DNA of 64,000 nucleotides, from assembly GCA_902588315.1 (NCBI GenBank), contig CACIOP010000007.1, positions 1-64,000 on the forward strand, in the 5' to 3' direction. This DNA is from an uncultured Pelagibacteraceae bacterium (GTDB lineage Bacteria; Pseudomonadota; Alphaproteobacteria; Pelagibacterales; Pelagibacteraceae). Both the position numbers and the translations under genes were made by a program. Under the pieces are notes generated by a model. That model was not told where the DNA came from. It saw only the letters and a program-made list of their open reading frames with translations, and made no database searches. The stretch's first letter is position 1. The number at the start of each line of letters is the position of its first letter. Shown here piece by piece: positions 22,137 to 30,863 of the stretch.

Positions 22137-23505
22137 AATATAAAAATTCTTTAGAATTTAAAAAAATCAAACTTATGCAAATTATAAAACCCATTAAGTA
22201 AACATTAGGATTCTTATTTTCATTTACAATAAAATAATTGGAATTTTTTTGTGTTAAACAAATTATTAAGCCCCCTAAAACGAAAAGTGTTAAAAAAAAT
22301 ACTTCTGAAAGGGAAAATATTTTTAAAGAATAAAAACTAGATTTATTAATTCCCATCATAGTTTTTAAAATTTCTAAAAATTGAGATAAATTTTCTGATC
22401 TAAATACTAAAAAAGATATATTTATAAAATTAAAAGTGATTATCCAAGCAACTATTTTGTTTAAAGAAATATTTAATTTTTTAAATACATAATTTATTGC
22501 AAGAGCTACTCCATGTAAAAAACCAAAAAATATAAATGTAAAATTTGGACCATGCCATAGACCTATTAAAGTCATTATTACGATTAGAGCTAATAAAGAT
22601 TTAAAAAAGGTAAGATTTTTTGTAATTTTTAAGATCGGATAGTACATATAGTTTTGAATGAAAATTCCAAGACTTATGTGCCATTTTTTCCAAAATTCAA
22701 TCACTGAATAAGATTTTAAGGGGCTATTAAAATTTAATGGTAAAACAATATTTAAAATTAAAGCAGATCCAATCGCCATATCCGTATATCCGCTAAAATC
22801 AAAATAAAATTGCAATGTCCATGCTAAACTTACTAACCAAGAAATTAAAAAGGATAGTGTTTCAAAATTATCAAATCCTTTATTAACAAAATTACCAAAG
22901 GTATCTGCAAGAATATTTTTTTTAAATAGACCTAAAAAAAAGATAAATAACCCAATATAAATATTTCTAAAATTTAGTCCTTTTTTAATTTTTTTAATTT
23001 GTTTTTCAAAATGATCTAAAAGCACTATAGGGCCTGCAATTAATTGTGGGAAAAAAGTAACATATAAAAAATAATCAACTATTTTAATTTTTTTTCCTCT
23101 TTGAAATATGTCAACTGCTGACGAAATTTGTTGAAATGTAAAAAAACTTAAAGCAAGTGGAAATGCCATTTCTAACAATTCAATATTTTTATTAAAAACA
23201 AAATTCACTTGGTTAATGGTAAAATCAGTATACTTGAATGCAAAAAGTAAAAATAAATTAAACAATATTTGTAAAAATAAATTAATTTTTCTTTTTTCTA
23301 AAATTTTTATGAAAAATAAATTACCTAAAACAGAAATTAATATTAAAGGTAAAAATTTAATATTCCAAAAAGAATAAAAATATAAACTAGCACAAATTAG
23401 AAAAACTTTTGATAAAAAATTAAAATTAAAAAAACTTATTAATTTTACTAAAATAAATATAGCGGGAAAAAAGAAAAATATATATTCTATGCTATTGAAG
23501 AGCAT
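22126..23505 (-). CDS. MBOAT-family O-acyltransferase (DltB/AlgI-like)
   Basis: A 459-residue polytopic membrane protein. MBOAT features are clear: LVSLAWTLQFYFDFSGYTDMAIG, IEFWKKWHISLGIFIQNYMYYP and the catalytic His in LIGLWHGPNFTFIFFGFLHG. Such proteins move acyl groups from a cytosolic donor to an extracytoplasmic acceptor (teichoic acid in DltB, alginate in AlgI). The ATG overlaps the stop of a dedicated acyl carrier protein by one base, which is the dltB-dltC pairing. I infer that it transfers an acyl group from that carrier onto a surface glycan. The acceptor is unknown. Confidence 0.9.
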   Translation of the reverse strand: MLFNSIEYIFFFFPAIFILVKLISFFNFNFLSKVFLICASLYFYSFWNIKFLPLILISVLGNLFFIKILEKRKINLFLQILFNLFLLFAFKYTDFTINQVNFVFNKNIELLEMAFPLALSFFTFQQISSAVDIFQRGKKIKIVDYFLYVTFFPQLIAGPIVLLDHFEKQIKKIKKGLNFRNIYIGLFIFFLGLFKKNILADTFGNFVNKGFDNFETLSFLISWLVSLAWTLQFYFDFSGYTDMAIGSALILNIVLPLNFNSPLKSYSVIEFWKKWHISLGIFIQNYMYYPILKITKNLTFFKSLLALIVIMTLIGLWHGPNFTFIFFGFLHGVALAINYVFKKLNISLNKIVAWIITFNFINISFLVFRSENLSQFLEILKTMMGINKSSFYSLKIFSLSEVFFLTLFVLGGLIICLTQKNSNYFIVNENKNPNVYLMGFIICISLIFLNSKEFLYFKF

Positions 23506-23723
23506 TACTTTAAATTTTTAATTATATCTATCGGTGTATTTATGTATTCAAGTTTATTTTGAGGAAATTTTTTTTTACATTTTTTTTCCATATCTAAAAT
23601 AATTCTAATTTTTTGTAAACTATCCCATTTTGCAAATGAATTAAGATCCGAAGTCATAATTATTTTTTTTGAGTTTAAATTTTTTGCGAGTAGATTTAAT
23701 AAAAATTTTTCTTTATTTTTCAT
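23505..23723 (-). CDS. Small acyl carrier protein (DltC-like)
   Basis: A 72-residue helical protein with an acyl-carrier motif: SDLNSFAKWDSLQKIRIILDMEKKCKKKF. Ser35 in the DSL triplet is the expected 4'-phosphopantetheine attachment site, and spacing of helices II and III fits ACPs. It is more basic than a fatty-acid ACP, which argues for a specialised role. It overlaps the ligase gene upstream by 11 bp and the MBOAT gene downstream by one base, so ligase, carrier and acyltransferase are made as a coupled set, as in dltA-dltC-dltB. Confidence 0.8.
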   Translation of the reverse strand: MKNKEKFLLNLLAKNLNSKKIIMTSDLNSFAKWDSLQKIRIILDMEKKCKKKFPQNKLEYINTPIDIIKNLK

Positions 23724-25473
23724 CTTTAATTTTTTTAAGAATATCTTTTATACAATTTTTATTTATCATAGTACTTAAATCTCCAAGTTTCTTGTCATCT
23801 TTTTTTAAATATAAGTCTCTTAAAACTCTTCTAACAATTTTTCCGCTTCGAGTTTTTGGCAATTCAGCAATCTTATATATACTTTTGGGTAAAGCAAACG
23901 AACCAAAACTATTGTTTAGTAAATTAAATATTTTATCTTCAATATCAAAATTGTATTTTTTTGAGGTGCTATAAAATATTACTAATAAATTTCCCTCTAG
24001 CTCATCTTCTACAGCAATTGCGCAAACTTCAGAGATTTCTTTCAAATTAAGCAACTCTGACTCTACCTCTCCTGATCCTAATCTTTTACCTCTAATATTG
24101 ATTACATCATCTGACCTACCATGAATTACTAGGTTATTTGATTTATTTATTGAGCCTATATCAAAAAGATTAAAATTTCCATTCGTATCCCAGTATTTAT
24201 TCCACTCATTTTCTCCATTAATTACATTTAACATTAAACCTGGCCATGGTTTTTTTATTTTTATTTCAAATTTTTTTTTTAAATTTTTATTTATTTTTAT
24301 TAATTCACATACTGGTTTACCAACAGTTCCATAAGAAACTTTTTTATCGTTATATTTTGGGGAATAAATTATTCCTCCTGTTTCTGTCTGAAAATACGTA
24401 TTAACTATTGGCACATATTTTTTCATAAAATTTTTGGAAAACCATCTAGCAACTGTTGAAGCTAAAGGTTCTCCCATAGAACCAAGGGAACTGATGCTGT
24501 GTTTAAACTTTAAATTGATATTAAGCGACTTTAGCAAACGTATTAGTGTTACAGGTAAATATAATATGGTAGGTTTACATGTAAGAACAATTTTTTCTAA
24601 AATGTTTGATTTTAGTATAATTGATGGTTTTTCAATTAATATAGTAGTTGCGCCAACACCTAAGGGTGAAAAAAGTGCATATGTGTGCCCATTAATCCAA
24701 GCAGCATCAGAGGCTGTAAGAAATATAGAATTTTTATTTAAACCAAATTGTTTGATTGATGTGAAAACACTATAAAAAAAATATCCTGAATATGAATGTA
24801 ATATTCCCTTTGGAACGCCTGTAGAACCTGAGGTAAACAAAATAAAAAGAGGTTTATTGCTTTTGATTGGTTTATACTTTTTATATAAATGTTTTAATTT
24901 ATTTATATTTATTAAATTTTTTATTTTTTTTTTTGAATTTTTTTTAATTAAAAATAATTTAGTTTTTAAATTATTTTCTTTAAAATTTTTTTCATATTTT
25001 CTAAAATTAATATTTTCAGAAGTACTTAAAAATATATCAGGTTTTACCAGAATAATTCTTCTTATAACAGCATCGTAATTTAGATCTTCAAAAATTATTG
25101 AAAAACATACACCTATCATACTACAAGCTAACATAATTGCGGCTGATTCAAATGATGATGATGCCTGAAGCATGATTTTTGGATTTTTTTTATTTTTTAA
25201 TTTCTTTTTTAATAAATAGGCAACTTTTTGGGTAACAATTTCAAGTTCTTTAAAACTTAATTTAGAAATTTTTCCTTTTTTATTTACGAAAAAAATTGCT
25301 GTTTTTTCAGCATTTCCAGAGTCGATATTTTTTTTCAAACAATTGTAAGCTATGTTTATTTTTCCATCTGGAAACCAGTGAAATTTGTTATATCCAATTT
25401 CTTTTTTTTCGATTTTAGGTTTTTTAAACCATGAAATAATACCAATATATTTTAACCAATTATTTTTTTTCAT
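23713..25473 (-). CDS. Acetyl/propionyl-CoA synthetase-like AMP-forming ligase
   Basis: A 586-residue adenylate-forming enzyme. The N-terminal segment FHWFPDGKINIAYNCLKKNI (about 31-50) matches the ACS_N region of acetyl-CoA, propionyl-CoA and acetoacetyl-CoA synthetases. The AMP P-loop is FTSGSTGVPKG (about 213-223), the hinge region includes HGRSDDVINIRGKRLGSGEVE, and the catalytic Lys is in LPKTRSGKIVRR. It would activate a short carboxylate. Because it overlaps a dedicated carrier-protein gene (11 bp) and an SGNH gene (14 bp), I infer that the acyl group is loaded onto that carrier rather than only onto CoA. A stand-alone acyl-CoA synthetase is the alternative. Confidence 0.85.
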   Translation of the reverse strand: MKKNNWLKYIGIISWFKKPKIEKKEIGYNKFHWFPDGKINIAYNCLKKNIDSGNAEKTAIFFVNKKGKISKLSFKELEIVTQKVAYLLKKKLKNKKNPKIMLQASSSFESAAIMLACSMIGVCFSIIFEDLNYDAVIRRIILVKPDIFLSTSENINFRKYEKNFKENNLKTKLFLIKKNSKKKIKNLININKLKHLYKKYKPIKSNKPLFILFTSGSTGVPKGILHSYSGYFFYSVFTSIKQFGLNKNSIFLTASDAAWINGHTYALFSPLGVGATTILIEKPSIILKSNILEKIVLTCKPTILYLPVTLIRLLKSLNINLKFKHSISSLGSMGEPLASTVARWFSKNFMKKYVPIVNTYFQTETGGIIYSPKYNDKKVSYGTVGKPVCELIKINKNLKKKFEIKIKKPWPGLMLNVINGENEWNKYWDTNGNFNLFDIGSINKSNNLVIHGRSDDVINIRGKRLGSGEVESELLNLKEISEVCAIAVEDELEGNLLVIFYSTSKKYNFDIEDKIFNLLNNSFGSFALPKSIYKIAELPKTRSGKIVRRVLRDLYLKKDDKKLGDLSTMINKNCIKDILKKIKDEK

Positions 25474-26539
25474 TAATTTTTTTTAGAACAAATTTTTCAA
25501 AATTTTTTATATTTTTTTTTGATACTATATAAGGTAATGAATTGTTTTTATTAATTGACTCCATTATTAATTTTCCTGCATCATAATCATAATGAATTAA
25601 ATCACGAAAATAATAATTGTTATTTAAGTTAATTTTGTTGAAATTGTTAAAGTAATAAATATGTGATACATCTGTGAGATTAAAAATTTTTTTTATGACC
25701 TCTAATTCAGTTTTTAGAATAAAATAATCCTTTTTTAATAACTGAATTTTATTAATTGGCTCAAAGAAAATTTTAAGTTCGATATTGTTCTTAATACAAA
25801 TTTCAACAAAATTTTTAAGAAACATAAATTTTTTATGACTTAGCTTTTTTTCAAAAATAAAATTTTTAGAATTTTTTGCTTCACTAAACTGTTTTTTTGA
25901 ATCAAATTTTTTTTTATAATCAAAAAAACCATTGTGTATATCAATAATATTAAAATAATTTGGATAAGTTCTCATACCTAAATAAAAGTGCTTACTTTGA
26001 TCTTTCGGATTAATATTGAAAAGAAAGTTGTATAATTTTATTTTTACTAACTTCAGATAAATTTTAAAATTATTTATATTCAAAGAATTAAAATATTTTT
26101 TGAAAATATTTTTTTGAAATTCTAAAGGCATGTTTGAATTAAAATCTAAATTTTGAAATGAATAATAATTTAATCCTAGATAAATTTTCTCTGGATTGCG
26201 ATTATTTACTATCCATTCCAAAAAAATTAATTGTTCCTCTATATTTGCACCACTAAAAGAAATATTTACAACTTCATCTATTTTTCCTTCTAAGTAGCTA
26301 GGATTTAAAGTTGTTGCCTGTGAATTACCAAAAATAAATTTTTTACTATTTGGCATCGTTTTTAAAAGAAAATATTTGTAAAACCTTTCATCTGTTTCAG
26401 TTGAAAAATTAAAGTCATATGAATTTTTAAAATAAGATATGTTTCTTTCAAAAAAAATATTTATAGATGAAAACAAAAAAGAAAAAAAAATAGAAAAAAG
26501 TATTGCTTTGATAATTTTGATTTTGTAAAATTTACTCAT
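25460..26539 (-). CDS. Membrane-anchored SGNH/DltD-like protein
   Basis: A 359-residue protein with one N-terminal membrane helix (about 10-30) and an extracytoplasmic domain. The putative nucleophile block is FIFGNSQATTLNP (GNSQ at 71-74), and near the C-terminus YFRDLIHYDYDAG supplies an Asp-x-x-His pair (D313, H316), the layout seen in DltD and AlgX/AlgJ-type SGNH proteins. It is the first gene of a four-gene overlapping unit with ligase, carrier and MBOAT. By analogy it would act outside the membrane in transferring or editing acyl groups on a glycan. Assignment is by motif and context, as overall similarity looks remote. Confidence 0.72.
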   Translation of the reverse strand: MSKFYKIKIIKAILFSIFFSFLFSSINIFFERNISYFKNSYDFNFSTETDERFYKYFLLKTMPNSKKFIFGNSQATTLNPSYLEGKIDEVVNISFSGANIEEQLIFLEWIVNNRNPEKIYLGLNYYSFQNLDFNSNMPLEFQKNIFKKYFNSLNINNFKIYLKLVKIKLYNFLFNINPKDQSKHFYLGMRTYPNYFNIIDIHNGFFDYKKKFDSKKQFSEAKNSKNFIFEKKLSHKKFMFLKNFVEICIKNNIELKIFFEPINKIQLLKKDYFILKTELEVIKKIFNLTDVSHIYYFNNFNKINLNNNYYFRDLIHYDYDAGKLIMESINKNNSLPYIVSKKNIKNFEKFVLKKINEKK

Positions 26540-26640
26540 AAATGCTAGCTATTTAAATAATAGAAAAAATATATAAGATAAGCAAAAAACAATATTTTAT
26601 TCAACATTTTGTAAATTATTCAAGCCAGTTATGAGTTTTT

Positions 26641-26669
26641 TTGAGTTTTAATATCCTTTTAAATATGTA
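26641..26669 (+). promoter_or_regulatory. Candidate sigma-70 promoter of typA
   Basis: TTGAGT at 26641-26646 and TATGTA at 26664-26669, 17 bases apart, sit 16 bp upstream of the typA ATG in the 145-bp divergent gap. A weak AGGA lies just before the start codon. In DNA this AT-rich, chance matches are common. Confidence 0.4.
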
Positions 26670-26684
26670 TAAGAGCCAGGATTT

Positions 26685-28511
26685 ATGAGCAATAATATCA
26701 GAAACATTACAATCATAGCGCATGTTGATCATGGCAAAACTACACTGATTGATAATTTAATGAAACAAAGTGGTTCATTCAGAGATAATGAAGTCGTTGA
26801 TGAAAGATTAATGGACTCAGGTGAGCTTGAAAAAGAAAGAGGAATTACAATTTTAGCTAAACCTGCTTCAATAAATTGGAACAAATCAAGAATAAATATA
26901 ATCGATACTCCAGGCCACCGAGATTTTGCTGCAGAAGTTGAAAGAGTTTTAAGTATGGCAGACGGAGCACTGTTATTAATTGACTCTGCAGAGGGTGTTA
27001 TGCCTCAAACAAAATTTGTATTATCAAAAGCACTAAAACAAGGATTAAAACCTATTGTTGTTATTAACAAATTAGATAAAGCTGATCAAAGAGCTAATGA
27101 AGTTTTAGATGAGACATTTGATTTATTTGTAAGCTTAGATGCAAATGAAGAACAATTAGATTTTCCAGTTCTTTATGCAAGTGGAAGATCAGGTTGGGCT
27201 GATCATGAAGTTGATGGTCCAAAAGAAAATTTAAATCCTTTGTTAGATTTGATTGTTGATCATGTAAAACCTGCTGAACTTGATAAAACTAAACCTTTTG
27301 CAATGTTATCAACACTACTTTATGCAGATAGTTTTTTAGGAAGAAGTTTAGTTGGAAGAATTACACAAGGTACCGCAAAAGCTAATCAACCTATAAAAGC
27401 AATCAATTTAAATGGTGAAAAAGTTGATGAAGGAAAATTAACAAAAATTTTTAGATATGAAGGAACTAAAAAGGTTCCAATAGATGTTGGCGAGGCTGGT
27501 GATATTGTGGTTGTTGCTGGGTTAGAAAAAGCAAACGTTGCTGATACAATATGTGACTTAGAGGTTAATGAGCCTATCGCTGCTACTCCGATAGATCCTC
27601 CTACAATGTCAATTACGATAACTGTAAATACTTCCCCTTTAGCTGGAACTGAAGGTAAAAAATTAACCAGCACACAAATAAGAGATAGATTAGTGCAAGA
27701 GGCACAAAATAATGTTGGAATTACATTTTCAGAAAACGAAGGTAAAGACTCTTTTGTTGTAAGCGGTAGAGGTGAGCTAATGTTAGAAATTCTCTTAACT
27801 CAAATGAGAAGAGAAGGTTTTGAAATGACAGTTAGTCCTCCAAAAGTTTTATACAAAACTGATGAAAGTGGAAATAAACTTGAGCCAATTGAAGAAATTA
27901 CTATGGACCTTGATGAAGAACATTCATCTAAAGTAATTGACTCAATGAATAGAAGAAAAGGTAAACTAATAGAATTAAAAGATACTGGAACTAACAAAAA
28001 AAGATTGATTTTTCATGCGCCTACTAGAGGCCTAATGGGGTACACAAGTAGATTTCTTACAATTACAAAAGGAAATGGAGTGATCAACAGAATATTCCAT
28101 AGCTATGGTCCTTTTGAAGGAGAAATGGAAGGTAGAAGAAATGGAGCCTTAATCTCGATGGAGCAAGGAAAAGCTGTTGCATTTGCTATCTTTAACTTAC
28201 AGGCACGAGGAGAAATGTTTGTTACGCATAATGACTCTGTTTATCCTGGAATGATTGTTGGTCTTTCGCCTAAACCAGGCGATATGATCATTAATGTAAT
28301 GAAGGGAAAAAAATTGACGAATATGAGAACTCAAGGTACTGATGAAAATGTTGTACTCACTCCTGTAAGAACAATGTCTATTGCTGAACAATTAAGCATG
28401 CTAAATACTGATGAAGCTTTAGAAATAACTCCAGAATCTTGTAGATTAAGAAAAGCAATTCTTGATCCACACGAAAGAAAAAAAAGCGAAAAAGCTACAG
28501 CTGCAGCCTAA
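26685..28511 (+). CDS. typA: Translational GTPase TypA/BipA
   Basis: Ribosome-associated GTPase of the elongation-factor family, involved in ribosome assembly and stress or cold adaptation. Motifs are G1 IIAHVDHGKTT, G3 NIIDTPGHRDF and G4 VINKLDKADQR, with MDSGELEKERGITIL as the effector region. The C-terminal TypA-specific domain includes RLIFHAPTRGLMGYTSRFL. At 608 residues it is full length. Its stop codon overlaps antiparallel with that of the convergent YczE-like gene. Confidence 0.97.
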   Translation: MSNNIRNITIIAHVDHGKTTLIDNLMKQSGSFRDNEVVDERLMDSGELEKERGITILAKPASINWNKSRINIIDTPGHRDFAAEVERVLSMADGALLLIDSAEGVMPQTKFVLSKALKQGLKPIVVINKLDKADQRANEVLDETFDLFVSLDANEEQLDFPVLYASGRSGWADHEVDGPKENLNPLLDLIVDHVKPAELDKTKPFAMLSTLLYADSFLGRSLVGRITQGTAKANQPIKAINLNGEKVDEGKLTKIFRYEGTKKVPIDVGEAGDIVVVAGLEKANVADTICDLEVNEPIAATPIDPPTMSITITVNTSPLAGTEGKKLTSTQIRDRLVQEAQNNVGITFSENEGKDSFVVSGRGELMLEILLTQMRREGFEMTVSPPKVLYKTDESGNKLEPIEEITMDLDEEHSSKVIDSMNRRKGKLIELKDTGTNKKRLIFHAPTRGLMGYTSRFLTITKGNGVINRIFHSYGPFEGEMEGRRNGALISMEQGKAVAFAIFNLQARGEMFVTHNDSVYPGMIVGLSPKPGDMIINVMKGKKLTNMRTQGTDENVVLTPVRTMSIAEQLSMLNTDEALEITPESCRLRKAILDPHERKKSEKATAAA

Positions 28512-29155
28512 TCAAAAGTTTTATCAACTAAATAAAGTCCTAAAGCAACACAAGGACCTATTCCAAACGCGAATAATAAAGTTCCAATCCCAACCGTTCC
28601 TCCTAAATACCATCCAATACTAACAACTGAAATTTCTAATGTAGCTCTTACAGCAGCTATAGGAAAATTAGTTAATTTTTGTAATCCTATCATTAGTCCA
28701 TCTCTAGGACCGGCTCCTAAATTTGATACTAAGTAAATACCCCCACCTATTCCAACCATGATTACAGAAATTACAGCTAATAATAATTGATGAATATAAT
28801 TTGATGGTGTTGGAACATACTTGATACAAAGATCAATCATAATTGCAATTATCAAAGCATTAAATATTGTGCCCATGCCTGGTTTTTGCCCAAGCGGGAT
28901 CCATAAAATTAAAACAGCAATACTTATTAGCAATGTTATTGTTCCAATACTTAAATTTACATTTAAGGAAATACCTTGAGCTAAAACACTCCAAGGAGAT
29001 GCTCCCGTGAAAGAAACAATTAACAATCCTTCACCTAATCCAAATAAAGACAAACCAAAACATAAGAAAAAAAATGTAGAAAACTTAGGTTTAAAATTAA
29101 ATGGTTTTTCTGAGCTCCATTTTACTTTTGGAATTTTTTTTATTTTTAAAAACAT
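28508..29155 (-). CDS. YczE/YitT-like integral membrane protein
   Basis: A 215-residue protein with about five membrane helices and the YczE-type repeated pattern GLGEGLLIVSFTGASPWSVLAQG and GGGIYLVSNLGAGPRDGLMIGLQ. The family is widespread but functionally unassigned, with transport suspected. It is divergent from the DUF6134-like gene by 53 bp and shares overlapping stop codons with typA. Confidence 0.8.
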   Translation of the reverse strand: MFLKIKKIPKVKWSSEKPFNFKPKFSTFFFLCFGLSLFGLGEGLLIVSFTGASPWSVLAQGISLNVNLSIGTITLLISIAVLILWIPLGQKPGMGTIFNALIIAIMIDLCIKYVPTPSNYIHQLLLAVISVIMVGIGGGIYLVSNLGAGPRDGLMIGLQKLTNFPIAAVRATLEISVVSIGWYLGGTVGIGTLLFAFGIGPCVALGLYLVDKTFD

Positions 29156-29208
29156 AAGTGTAATAAGCTATATCTATTAATGAAAAATTCTAATATTGTA
29201 ACCAGCAA

Positions 29209-29889
29209 ATGAAAAAGTTTGCAATTATATTTTTTGTTGTAATTTTCTCATCAATTTCTCTAGCTCATATAGGTCATTATAACAAATTTGATAAAATAGA
29301 AATGGAGATCTTGAGAAATGATGAAGTAATTGGGTATAACAATTATTTTTTTAAAAGAGATGGTGAAAAAACGGTAGTAAAAAATCAATATAAATTTGAG
29401 GTAAAATTACTATCAGCAACAATATTTAAAGTGAAGGGATATGGAGAAGAAATTTATTTAAATGATAATTTAATATCTTTTCAATCAAAAACACTTCAAA
29501 ATAAAAAAGAGAAATTTGTAAAATTAAAACTAAATAAAAATAATAAAAAGTTTGATATTAAAGGATCTTCATATTCAGGTGAAGCTTCAATTAAAAATAT
29601 TATTGGAAATTGGTGGAGTCATAAAATTTTACAAGCAGAAAGCCAAATAAGTCCTATTTCAGGAAGTATAAAAGAACAAATAGTTACTTTTATTAGTAAG
29701 GAAAATATTTCAATTAATGGTAAACAATACGAAACAGATCATTTCAAACTCACATCTAAAGATATATCTCTTCCTGAAGACAAAAAATTAAATTTTGACA
29801 TTTGGCTTGATAAAAAAACTTTGGTTATTGTCAAAGTTACATATAAGAGAATGGGAAATTGGGAATATCGTTTAAAAAATCTTGAATAA
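29209..29889 (+). CDS. Exported protein of DUF6134/DUF3108-like type
   Basis: A 226-residue protein with an N-terminal signal peptide (FAIIFFVVIFSSISLA, cleavage near residue 19) and an all-beta periplasmic body. Pattern elements such as NDEVIGYNNYFFKRDGEKTVV and FDIWLDKKTLVIVKVTYKRMGNWEYRL fit the DUF6134/DUF3108 group, whose members are thought to form lipid-binding-like beta sheets. Function unknown. It ends two bases from the convergent flavoprotein gene. Confidence 0.65.
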   Translation: MKKFAIIFFVVIFSSISLAHIGHYNKFDKIEMEILRNDEVIGYNNYFFKRDGEKTVVKNQYKFEVKLLSATIFKVKGYGEEIYLNDNLISFQSKTLQNKKEKFVKLKLNKNNKKFDIKGSSYSGEASIKNIIGNWWSHKILQAESQISPISGSIKEQIVTFISKENISINGKQYETDHFKLTSKDISLPEDKKLNFDIWLDKKTLVIVKVTYKRMGNWEYRLKNLE

Positions 29890-29891
29890 AA

Positions 29892-30863
29892 TTATTTATT
29901 TATTTTTTTATAAAGATCATTTGCACTTATCCATCCAGCCTCTACTCTAGGACCTACAAACCAATCTGCACATACACCTAAATTTAATTTATTATTCCAA
30001 TAACTTTTTACTTTTAAGGATCTAGAATTTGAAGAATATTTCCAACCATGGTTTAACGAAGTTAATATTTTTGTTTTTTTAATTCCACTAAGTTTAAAAA
30101 ATCGATCAATCAAAATCTTTGAATTTTTTTCTTTATTTTCTCTATTTTTACTTATTTTTTTGTTTGCCCATAGGTTTGTACTTTGTAATGTCCATAAATC
30201 ATTATTACTTTTAAATCTTCTTTTACTATTTTCTTTAGCGGCCCATCCTAAAATTTTGTCGTCAAATAAATAACTTGATATGTTTTTATTTGTTTTTTTA
30301 ATTTCAATCATAACTGTAATATTTGCATCCATTTTAATTTTTTGTTTGATGAATGGATCTTTTATAAATTTTTTTGATAATTTTTTTAATTGTGGGAATG
30401 GACAAGTTAATATTAGTTTATCATAATATTTTGTTTGGTTGTTCTTAAAATCTAATTTCCATTTATTTTTAATATATTTAATCTTCTCTAACTCACTTTG
30501 AAAATTACAATTTATATTCTTTATTAAATGTTTGCTAATATCATTGTTGCCTTTGCAGCCAATTATTTTAACATGATTTTTATTTTCTTTTTTTAATTTG
30601 TTTAAAAAAACATGTTTGCCAGTCCATTTTTTTAGGATTTTTTTTTTAAGTAAATTTGTAATAAATTTTTTAAATTGAATTGATTTTGGAGAAATATATT
30701 GTGCACCATGGTCAAATCCTTTTGACTTATTTAATCTTTTAAAAGAAGATCTACCACCTGGGCCTCGAGCTTTGTCATAAATATGTACAGAATTTTTTTT
30801 ACTTAATAAATTAGCTATTGTTGCTCCAGAAATTCCAGAGCCAATTACACAATAACTACTCAT
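29892..30863 (-). CDS. FAD-dependent amine-oxidase/renalase-like oxidoreductase
   Basis: A 323-residue flavoprotein. The N-terminal dinucleotide-binding motif is CVIGSGISGATIANLL, followed by IYDKARGPGGRSSFKR and DHGAQYISP, a layout typical of renalase-like proteins. The C-terminal FAD contact is LGVCADWFVGPRVEAGWISANDL. The bacterial relatives oxidise reduced-nicotinamide isomers or unknown amines, and the substrate here is unknown. Its ATG overlaps the end of pmbA by four bases, so it is the third gene of a tldD-pmbA-flavoprotein run. Confidence 0.85.
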   Translation of the reverse strand: MSSYCVIGSGISGATIANLLSKKNSVHIYDKARGPGGRSSFKRLNKSKGFDHGAQYISPKSIQFKKFITNLLKKKILKKWTGKHVFLNKLKKENKNHVKIIGCKGNNDISKHLIKNINCNFQSELEKIKYIKNKWKLDFKNNQTKYYDKLILTCPFPQLKKLSKKFIKDPFIKQKIKMDANITVMIEIKKTNKNISSYLFDDKILGWAAKENSKRRFKSNNDLWTLQSTNLWANKKISKNRENKEKNSKILIDRFFKLSGIKKTKILTSLNHGWKYSSNSRSLKVKSYWNNKLNLGVCADWFVGPRVEAGWISANDLYKKINK

